Origin: Candidatus Glassbacteria bacterium
GTDB taxonomy: Bacteria > Gemmatimonadota > Glassbacteria > GWA2-58-10
NCBI GenBank assembly: GCA_019456185.1
Contig: VRUH01000015.1
Span: 1 to 64,000, forward strand
Direction of reading: 5' to 3'
Length of the DNA: 64,000 nucleotides
In this document: positions 31,891 to 39,175 of the stretch, piece by piece
Layout of the letters: every line of letters begins with the position of its first letter
Position numbering within the stretch: position 1 is the first letter of the stretch
Program-made: the position numbers and the translations under genes
Notes under the pieces: model-generated
Seen by the model: the letters and a program-made list of their open reading frames with translations, nothing else
Database searches by the model: none
Told to the model about the DNA's origin: nothing

Positions 31891-34113
31891 CTTAAATTTC
31901 TTCCAGCCAAGATCCAGCACAACCTCATCCCTGAGAATATCACCCTGCATCAGCTTTACTAATACCAGGTATGGAAAGTCGAGATTTAGCTGGGCAATCT
32001 GAACAATACCACCGGTGCCCGGAAGCATAAGCACTTCCTCTTCCATCATAGTCAGATTATTCACAGTGTTGAGCTGGATCGAGGCGTTTTCAACAGGCCT
32101 GGTTGCCGTGATACGCAATACTTCTCCTTCTCTTTCGACCTTTAAATTTTCAGGCATACCGATAATGCAGCTCATGGGGCTGGCCGGTTCTTCCGGAAAA
32201 AGAAGCTGTGTTTTGCCATCCTCCTTATTTAGCGGAATCGGCTGATGGTTCCAGACATCGACATAATGCCAGTTATCCGGATGCTCGACTTCCATGAAAG
32301 GTCCAATCAATCTTTTGCTTTCCCAGGGGGCTTTTTCCCGGCCGTCCTGATACGCAGGATAAACACATTTTTCAGTTGTCGGAAATGCGTTAACGTAAAG
32401 GTCATCGCGATAATCCGCGACAAGCGGTATCGGGTTGTCGGTCAAAAAAGCATCCCGGTTTTCACGGATAATCCTGCTGTAACGATGGATCAAGATGCGC
32501 TCATGAGGCGGGACCAGGGCGATGTCACCAAAATTATCTTCCCAGATAAAGAGGCCGTTGCCGTTGAATAAAGCATTATAAACGAGTTCCTCGCGGTTTC
32601 GCATTGCCCGGAGGGTGTTGTAAACGATATGCTCCGGGATGACGAATCGCAAAAGATCCACATTGGGCATTTTATTGCTCGTGGGCGCTCTTTCCTGCCA
32701 GCTACCTGTAATCAGGGCTGCCGTTTTCAGATTTGGCCTGCTTTCGGTCATATAAATAATATCCGGGTTGACAGCGTCAAGAGCTTCACGGAAAGACATA
32801 TCGGTTTCATTCATGGTATCCAGGTAAAGCCCGTCACCGCCAATCGCTTTCAAGGCCCGGGCGCACTGCTCGGCATGATCTCTGCGGCCTCTCATGATAT
32901 CCCACGGGTTGTAAGAGAAGAAAACTTTTACCCCACGTGCATGGGCCCGGTCTACCAGTTGACGCAAGCCTTCCAGCCCTCCCGGTAAACTTTCAAGCAC
33001 ATCGAACTGATCGCGCTGGTCGATACCCAGACGAGGATAGTTGTGCCAGAGCAGGAGATAGTCATAGCCGCCGAAATTCAGTTCGCCCTCGTCCAAAAAC
33101 TCGTCGATCCTGAACCGGTTGGTTTCCGGGTCATAGATGTCGAGGCCATAGAGGAAAGTAAAATGGCCTACCGGTCGCTGCCGGTAATCCTGCTGGATCG
33201 GCCGCTGGTAATAAGTGAAATCAAAGCCGGAACGGACATGTTTTTTGAATGCATCGTACGCTGCGTGCCAGTCTCCCTGATGGGGAACAATCCGGCAGCT
33301 CAGGAGTTCTGTTTGTTCACCGGGCTTCTGAGTGATGCTGAAAGCTTTTGTCCTGAAATCATTTTTATCAGAGAAAGAAAAATCCAGCTTCGATTCGGTA
33401 ATCTGAAAATAAATCCCCCTGTCGAGCTGTGTGTTGAAGATATCTATCGGCATCCCGGGGTCATCTTTATCGGTCCAATACATAAATGAGGTTTCAGGCG
33501 AATCGATACAGAAATAGTGATAGTAAGAAGCCTTACCCGGGAACAGGCAGTGCGTTTCAGCTTCGCTTCCCAGCACCATTTTCTGCATGAGGGGGAAAGT
33601 TATCCAACTGGTGACAGTCCTGCCGATAGTTGTCCATTTGAGAGGATAAAGAGGTTCTTCTTCCACAGGTGGAGAGGAATTCAACGCCTCAACCTTCCAG
33701 TCCAGCTCAGGTCCTGTGCCCAGGGAGAAGGTTTGTGTTACCACAAGGGTATTTGCGCCATATCTGGGATGCTGGGTTACCGTGAGAGAAACTCTTTCTC
33801 CTGATTTATTTTCCTCTACTGAATACAAGTAAGACCCCATGCGTCCGATTGCACAAAACATCAGCGGCGGGTTCCCGGCTAGAAAGTCGGTACCGGTGGC
33901 TTTTTCTACCACACTCGTGAGCTCTACTCCTTTGTCGAACAAGATCGTATACCGTACTGCATCATTTTCCAGAACTATATTTTTGACATTCGCTTTGTCA
34001 GGAAGGTAACTCAGACTGACCTCGGCAAACCCTCTTGCGGAGAAGATGAAGAGTAAAGCGAAAAACATGGCCAACGAAACAGGATTTTTTCTCAAAAGCC
34101 CGGTATTATTCAT
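31888..34113 (-). CDS. DUF6259-like TIM-barrel glycosidase
   Basis: A 741-residue protein with a signal peptide (about 1-30, SARGFAE). GAGG just before the ATG at 34113 selects this start over the open frame to 34167. After an N-terminal beta-sandwich, the barrel (about 310-600) shows FGGYDYLLLWHNYPRLG, ARGVKVFFSYNPWDIMRGR, IGGDGLYLDTMNETD and IIYMTESRPN. The Asp and Glu in the last two are likely catalytic acids. The family resembles DUF6259/GH101-related enzymes; substrate unknown. Its stop codon coincides with the first bases of an IS3-like terminal repeat, so the true C-terminus may have been trimmed. Last gene of the polysaccharide cluster. Confidence 0.72.
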   Translation of the reverse strand: MNNTGLLRKNPVSLAMFFALLFIFSARGFAEVSLSYLPDKANVKNIVLENDAVRYTILFDKGVELTSVVEKATGTDFLAGNPPLMFCAIGRMGSYLYSVEENKSGERVSLTVTQHPRYGANTLVVTQTFSLGTGPELDWKVEALNSSPPVEEEPLYPLKWTTIGRTVTSWITFPLMQKMVLGSEAETHCLFPGKASYYHYFCIDSPETSFMYWTDKDDPGMPIDIFNTQLDRGIYFQITESKLDFSFSDKNDFRTKAFSITQKPGEQTELLSCRIVPHQGDWHAAYDAFKKHVRSGFDFTYYQRPIQQDYRQRPVGHFTFLYGLDIYDPETNRFRIDEFLDEGELNFGGYDYLLLWHNYPRLGIDQRDQFDVLESLPGGLEGLRQLVDRAHARGVKVFFSYNPWDIMRGRRDHAEQCARALKAIGGDGLYLDTMNETDMSFREALDAVNPDIIYMTESRPNLKTAALITGSWQERAPTSNKMPNVDLLRFVIPEHIVYNTLRAMRNREELVYNALFNGNGLFIWEDNFGDIALVPPHERILIHRYSRIIRENRDAFLTDNPIPLVADYRDDLYVNAFPTTEKCVYPAYQDGREKAPWESKRLIGPFMEVEHPDNWHYVDVWNHQPIPLNKEDGKTQLLFPEEPASPMSCIIGMPENLKVEREGEVLRITATRPVENASIQLNTVNNLTMMEEEVLMLPGTGGIVQIAQLNLDFPYLVLVKLMQGDILRDEVVLDLGWKKFK

Positions 34114-34175
34114 ATTCACCTCATGGAATAGTGCTAAGTCGTAAAAAGAATTTAACTCCAATCGCAACAGGATTG

Positions 34176-34994
34176 TTAATCAGCATCTTTCACGCACCTG
34201 AAACCAACGGTAGCGCACCTGTTCAACGCAGGAGACATAAGCCATAACTTGGTCCGCTGGTAAGTCGTGATGGGCCCTCCCCGGAAATACCACGGACTCT
34301 CGTTCGCATTGAAATATCCGCCACCCCGAATCCATGAATAATGATGGTAGCCGTCCGACTGAAAAGTATCTGTCCATTCCCATGCATTGCCGGCCATGTC
34401 CAGGCAGCCGTACGGGCTGGCTCCTTCTGGGTAGCTGCCGACAGGCCTGGTGCTGTCGGAATCCATGTTCGCTTTAGCCGGATCATAGTTATTTCCCCAG
34501 GGCCATAATCTTCCATCAGTACCCTGCGCCGCCTTTTGCCATTCTTCCTCTGTGGGGAGCCGCTTACCGGCCCATTGGGCATATGCCTTTGCTTCCTCCA
34601 ATGAGATCCAGACCACCGGATGATTTCCTTCGCCTTTCGGATAGGTGCCATCGCGCCAGTGCTTGAGGAAACAATTGGGCCATTTGGGCCTGTATCCGGT
34701 GGCCTCGAGAAATTGCTTGAACTGTTCATTGGTTGCTTCTGTCCTGTCGATATAAAAGGCGGGAAGATTGAGTTCCTTTGTCATACTGTAGCGGCGGCCG
34801 CGCTCGTCTGTGATCAGTGAGTCGAGAGCTTTGCCATCCCGCGTGCCTGCACTGTATTCCACGTGGTAAGTAAATTTCCCGGCAGGCACCAGCACCATGT
34901 CGGAGTAATCGGCAGATTTGGCAAATGCTCTTTGGGCAGAAATCAATCCAGATATAATCACCGCAAATTGGATGATAAAACGTTTATGATTCAT
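34176..34994 (-). CDS. SUMF1/EgtB/PvdO-fold exported protein
   Basis: A 272-residue protein with a signal peptide (about 1-26). AGGAGGG immediately before the ATG at 34994 rules out the longer frame. DMVLVPAGKFTY, FYIDRTEATNEQFKQFLEATGY, HPVVWISLEEAKAYAQWAGKRLPTEEEWQKAAQG, WPWGNNYDPAKAN, YGCLDMAGNAWEWTD and FRCVKD are the hallmark order of the formylglycine-generating-enzyme fold. The paired catalytic cysteines of true FGE (CxxxxC before RYR) are missing, so sulfatase activation is unlikely. The fold is often used for oxidases or for binding. Sixty-two bases upstream of the DUF6259-like gene, same direction. Confidence 0.85.
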   Translation of the reverse strand: MNHKRFIIQFAVIISGLISAQRAFAKSADYSDMVLVPAGKFTYHVEYSAGTRDGKALDSLITDERGRRYSMTKELNLPAFYIDRTEATNEQFKQFLEATGYRPKWPNCFLKHWRDGTYPKGEGNHPVVWISLEEAKAYAQWAGKRLPTEEEWQKAAQGTDGRLWPWGNNYDPAKANMDSDSTRPVGSYPEGASPYGCLDMAGNAWEWTDTFQSDGYHHYSWIRGGGYFNANESPWYFRGGPITTYQRTKLWLMSPALNRCATVGFRCVKDAD

Positions 34995-35167
34995 CTTCCC
35001 TCCTGTGAAAGAGCAGTCGGTAGAAGTTACTATGGTACAAGAAAAAAATAAACACAGGTGTTTGAGGGACCTCCGTTTACAAGCTCTAAAAAACTGGGGA
35101 GACCCCCACGCAGAGAAAATCCCGCAGGCCCCGGCCTCCAAGAAGTGTCCTTTTTTTGGATACTGCA

Positions 35168-36115
35168 TTAGCGAGTGATTTTCAGATCGTCGATCCAGGC
35201 TCGCTGCTCGTGCGGCACACCGGGCCCGAAATAGGGCAGCATCAAAAACTGGTTGATTTTCATGGTCGGGTGCTGGCCCGTGCGGAACAGTACGTCACGG
35301 TAGTCCATAATCAACTCACCGTCGTACCAGTACTGCAGCACTCCATCGTTGATCCCTTTACCGTCAACAATACTATTGAGCTTGAACCGCGCCTTGATGT
35401 GGTGCCAGTCGTTTTTGTAGTAAGGACCCGGCTGGTCGCTGAAATAAATCTTGTCCGGTCCCCAGCCCTTGCCGTTCCAGTACATTTCACCGCTCTTGTA
35501 ATGACCGCCGCCGTAACCATCCGGGTCCCCGTTGCCGCCGGCGACCGATCGCTTTTCAGTCACCCCGACCAGGTTTTCTCCGGCCCGGGCCTGGTCCATG
35601 TTCTGCCCGTCCTGGATCAGCAGTCTAGGCCTGCCGCCGACCGCCTCGACGTAAAGAGTCAGGTGACTGAACGCGCCACCGTCATAAGGACCGTTTTCAG
35701 TGGTCATGAAATGCAGCATGTGCGGGTGGTAGCTCCTTCCCGACCAGTCCCAGTCAGTGCTGAACTTGATGTAGAAGCTCAGGGTGACACTTTCGGTGGG
35801 GGTAAAGAGCACCCTGCCGTGCCCGCCCACCGGTTTTCGATCTCCTTTTTTCTTCCAGTGCCAGACACAACTGTGGCCGCTGCCCTGGATATGGTCGGCC
35901 GAGGTTATTTCTAAGTCGGGACTGTCGTACCAGCCCCTGGAGGCCCAGTCCGTGTCCTCGAATTTATCCTCGAACAGGACGGTTTCCGCTGCTAAAACGG
36001 GGTTATTTAGCGGCAAGAGAAAAAGAACGCTTACGAAAAAGCCGAGAACCGCCAAGAGGGTTTGCGAGAGTTTCCTAATCCGGAAACCGCTTTTCAACCT
36101 GGATTTCTTACTCAT
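35168..36115 (-). CDS. Polysaccharide-lyase-like concanavalin-fold secreted protein
   Basis: A 315-residue protein with an N-terminal export segment (about 18-42, LLPLNNPVLAAE). The remainder is a single beta jelly roll: LFEDKFEDTDWASRGWYD (about 47-64), LSFYIKFSTDWDW, HPHMLHFMT, DWHHIKARFKLNS, GVLQYWYDGELIMDYRDV and FGPGVPHEQRAWIDDLKI. This pattern is common in PL14-like and heparin-lyase-type folds; whether it cleaves or only binds glycan is unknown. GGAGGAG lies just before the ATG. Same strand and spacing as the rest of the degradation cluster. Confidence 0.72.
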   Translation of the reverse strand: MSKKSRLKSGFRIRKLSQTLLAVLGFFVSVLFLLPLNNPVLAAETVLFEDKFEDTDWASRGWYDSPDLEITSADHIQGSGHSCVWHWKKKGDRKPVGGHGRVLFTPTESVTLSFYIKFSTDWDWSGRSYHPHMLHFMTTENGPYDGGAFSHLTLYVEAVGGRPRLLIQDGQNMDQARAGENLVGVTEKRSVAGGNGDPDGYGGGHYKSGEMYWNGKGWGPDKIYFSDQPGPYYKNDWHHIKARFKLNSIVDGKGINDGVLQYWYDGELIMDYRDVLFRTGQHPTMKINQFLMLPYFGPGVPHEQRAWIDDLKITR

Positions 36116-36224
36116 ATCTCCTCCTCCTCAGCTTTGTTTGAGTAGCCGTGTTCTTCCCAGGCAATCGGTGATGCAAATAAGCAGCGCGGTGGAAAGTCCA
36201 AAAAAAATTGCTTCCCAACCACAT

Positions 36225-37886
36225 TTATTGCTCCACCTGGATCTCGCCCAGAATGTTCACTCCACAACCTCCCTCAGCATTTGTCCACCAGGGCACATCG
36301 CGGTTTGCCACGCGCACAGCATAGCGTGAATCCATCCGGATGCTTTGGGAAGCGTCAGGCATCCATAATCCAAGTCTGTATCGACCGAGCTCGAGATCCG
36401 TCGGCACACTTAGCTGATCTTCGATCTTTTGAACCAATGGCTGGTATGTTTCATCACCCGGCTGGAACGGCTGCCATGCTCGCGGGTCGGTATCCTCGAC
36501 CCTGAATTCAATCACCTTATCGTTATCATCGATAAGCACAAAGAAGAGCGGGCGGGGGTTATGCAATGTCGAAAAACCGCGGTTAATCAGACTGACCTTA
36601 ACAGTTAATACGCTTCCCGGCTTCACAGTCAGCGGGAATGAAGCCGACTGCAGCTCGAGGCGGTAGCCGAGGTGGTCGCGGATGTATTCAAACTGAGTGC
36701 GGGGCACTGTTATTCCGGAGCCATCTTCGAAGTAACCGTCTGAGACAGGCAACCTGGCTTTGCGCACCTCATCAAGAGTCAATGGCACTTGCATCCAGCG
36801 GTCAATTGCACCGGGTTTTCCTTCAGGATGGCGTTCGGAAAAGTTGTGAGCCAGGCTGAGAACGCTATAGTGATGTAGACGCAACCTGGTCGCCGCACGC
36901 AGCCCATCGATCGTGTCGTCGCCCCAGAACAGTTCGCCGCTTACCGCGAGATAAGGGCTTTCCCTGGTCATGTAATCGAACTCCGGGTTACCGGGGTTCG
37001 CATGGAAAGGGCCTTCGGTCCACGTCCAGCCGTCGTTGTTGCCTGCCAGAAAACCATCGTTATGAAAGCCGATGCGTGCAGCCGGGGTCCCGGTGTGGGC
37101 AGTTCGGGAGTTCACCTCCTGATACGCATTCAGAGCCGGCTGACTGAGTACCCAGCGTTTGTATTTAGGAACCCGCACCTGAGTCATGCGGCTCTCAGGC
37201 AGCACTTCGAGAATTTTTGCAGCTATGGCTGCCAGTTTCGCGTGATCTTTCTCCAGGCCGTGTGTCGAGCTGTGCCACTCACCCCAGGCGCCGACTAATC
37301 CGGCCTGCAAGAGATAGATGATATCGGCATTTTCCCGTATAACGGGCGCGAGTTGTTCGAGATGACCGAGAATGGTTTCCAGCGTTGGCCCACCGGCTCG
37401 CTTCATGTCTTTTTCGTAGGCGAAACGCAGCACGGCTTTTAAACCATGCTCGCGCAATTTGTCCAGGCTCTTTTGCAAAAGCATGAGCTTTTCAGCAGAG
37501 AGCGGCCGGTCATTAAATCTGTCCAGGTAGCAATAGGTCTGAACCATCGTGAGACCGTGCTTCTCGTAGCGCTGAGCGTCCAGAATCCACCAGTCGTCGC
37601 TGTAGCCGGGAGAGACCCTGCCTTTGAGGTGGAAAGCCGGGTTCGGTCCCCAGGCGGGCGTGCCCGGAGGGTCGGCAAACACTGTCTGGTTGCGGAAACC
37701 CCGCTCCGGGTTGCGCAATCCATTTCTGCCGTCAGGATCGGCCGGCCGGATGCCGTGATAATCCATAGTTTGAGTTTGCGTGCCCTGTTTCTGTCCTGAA
37801 GGCTGGCAGGCGACATGAAAGGCCGCAAAGCTCAGGATGATCAGCAAAACTTTACAAGAACTTTTTTGATAACTTATGGGTTCCAT
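36225..37886 (-). CDS. DUF4874/DUF4832 lipoprotein, putative glycoside hydrolase
   Basis: A 553-residue lipoprotein: signal about 1-26 with Cys in HVACQPSG. The start at 37886 puts the signal at the N-terminus; the frame is open to 37913. The N-terminal half (GLRNPERGFRNQ, LTMVQTYCYLDRFNDRPLS, HGLKAVLRFAYEKD, IIYLLQAGLVGAWGEWHSS) fits DUF4874, a TIM-barrel family. The C-terminal half (RIGFHNDGFLAGNNDGW, LRLHHYSVLSLAHNFSE, then a beta-sandwich) fits DUF4832. These two usually occur together in glycan-degrading proteins. The 276 bases upstream hold no supportable gene. Confidence 0.82.
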   Translation of the reverse strand: MEPISYQKSSCKVLLIILSFAAFHVACQPSGQKQGTQTQTMDYHGIRPADPDGRNGLRNPERGFRNQTVFADPPGTPAWGPNPAFHLKGRVSPGYSDDWWILDAQRYEKHGLTMVQTYCYLDRFNDRPLSAEKLMLLQKSLDKLREHGLKAVLRFAYEKDMKRAGGPTLETILGHLEQLAPVIRENADIIYLLQAGLVGAWGEWHSSTHGLEKDHAKLAAIAAKILEVLPESRMTQVRVPKYKRWVLSQPALNAYQEVNSRTAHTGTPAARIGFHNDGFLAGNNDGWTWTEGPFHANPGNPEFDYMTRESPYLAVSGELFWGDDTIDGLRAATRLRLHHYSVLSLAHNFSERHPEGKPGAIDRWMQVPLTLDEVRKARLPVSDGYFEDGSGITVPRTQFEYIRDHLGYRLELQSASFPLTVKPGSVLTVKVSLINRGFSTLHNPRPLFFVLIDDNDKVIEFRVEDTDPRAWQPFQPGDETYQPLVQKIEDQLSVPTDLELGRYRLGLWMPDASQSIRMDSRYAVRVANRDVPWWTNAEGGCGVNILGEIQVEQ

Positions 37887-38162
37887 CCCAACTCTCTCTC
37901 TCTTGAAAGCCAAGGATTTAATGCTTCATTTTCTCTTGGAAGTCGTAAAACATTTTCTCCCGTGCCGCGGGTGAAATCCGGGGAAATCGACCGGAGCGCT
38001 TTTTCTCTTGCCACCAGCCGGGACACTTCGCCGGATAAGACCAGAGCCAGGCTTTCTGCGACAGATTCTCCGATGAATCTTATGCGGTTCGTCTTTCCCA
38101 AGCTCATAGCCTCTCCCTTGCAAGGGCAGTTTTTGGCGCTTAGGAAGAGGCAAAGCCAACGT

Positions 38163-39074
38163 TCACAGATTTTCCTCCAGCCATTGCAGGATGTCGCTGT
38201 TGTATTCCTGCGGCGGGAGGTAGTGCCCCTCGTCATATTCAACAAGTTTTTTTCGTGTCGGTACAGAGTCGAAAAGCGCCTTGGCCCGGGCGTTGCGGTA
38301 CTCATCGTCCCGTTTGGCAAGTACCAGCAGCAGGGGAGAAGAGATACGCGGGAAAAAATTGCTCGCGTTTAGCACTCGAGCCGGAGGTGTCTGCTTGTTG
38401 ACAAACTCCGTGCCCGGTACGGTGAGTACAGTGGTTTTGATCCTCGGTTCCACCGCGCTCAGGATCGAGCCGATCCAGCCGCCGAGGCTACCGCCGAGAA
38501 TGGCGATCCTTTCCGGATCGATCTCGGGGCGCGTGTGCAGGTAATCGATACCGCGCCTCAGATCAGCTACACTCTGGCACATCCATTCCCGGAAATAATA
38601 GGGGCCGCGCTCGCCCATCCGGTCAAATCCTGCGCCCTCCACTTTACGTTCGCCATAAAGGAAATGATCCGGCGCCAGAACCGCATAACCCTGGGCAGTT
38701 AGAATCGAGATCCATTCCTGCACCCAATCCTCGTTCTTGCCCCAGAACAGGTTCCAGCCGTGCAGGAGCAGAACCGCAGGCACTACTTCGCCTTCGTTTC
38801 CTTTGGGTATTGCTAAATAGGCCGGTACCCGCTGTTCGCGCACACTGCGGTAGGAGACTTTGTAAAGAGTATAGGGACCACGCCAGGGCCATTCCCCGTA
38901 GGTTACCGGATCAAGGGGCAACTCCGGGTCGTAGTTGTAATATTCCCGGAGGTGTTCAAACTCGGTGTCCTCTACTGCCGGCTCAATCGGCGAGCCGTCA
39001 GAGGTGGCCGCAAGCGAAAAGGGAAAGCATGAAGCCAGGAAAACGGCGATGGTCGCAAGTTGCATATGACTCAT
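38163..39074 (-). CDS. Exported alpha/beta-hydrolase (dienelactone hydrolase/acetyl esterase-like)
   Basis: A 303-residue protein with a short signal peptide (FLASCFPFSLAA, about 10-21). A TTG start at 39101 is possible, but GGAGG nine bases before the ATG at 39074 favours the latter. Catalytic elements are the oxyanion segment LLLHGWN (about 92-98), the nucleophile elbow ILGGSLGGW (Ser near 190), Asp in LAKRDDEY and His in DEGHYLP. It probably removes acetyl or other ester groups from polysaccharide. Located within the minus-strand degradation cluster. Confidence 0.85.
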   Translation of the reverse strand: MSHMQLATIAVFLASCFPFSLAATSDGSPIEPAVEDTEFEHLREYYNYDPELPLDPVTYGEWPWRGPYTLYKVSYRSVREQRVPAYLAIPKGNEGEVVPAVLLLHGWNLFWGKNEDWVQEWISILTAQGYAVLAPDHFLYGERKVEGAGFDRMGERGPYYFREWMCQSVADLRRGIDYLHTRPEIDPERIAILGGSLGGWIGSILSAVEPRIKTTVLTVPGTEFVNKQTPPARVLNASNFFPRISSPLLLVLAKRDDEYRNARAKALFDSVPTRKKLVEYDEGHYLPPQEYNSDILQWLEENL

Positions 39075-39175
39075 AACGCAGGACCTCCATAAGAAGTTCA
39101 AAACTGTTGTTTGATAAAGCGGCCGATGGCGACTCCGGCGGCCTTCTTTGATTCTGCTTCTTCAGGGTTCCATTG

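Noticed and set aside
37887-38162. Short minus-strand frames between the DUF4874 and esterase genes
   Set aside because: Translations look plausible in places but overlap neighbouring genes in other frames and match nothing recognised; no start site was found.
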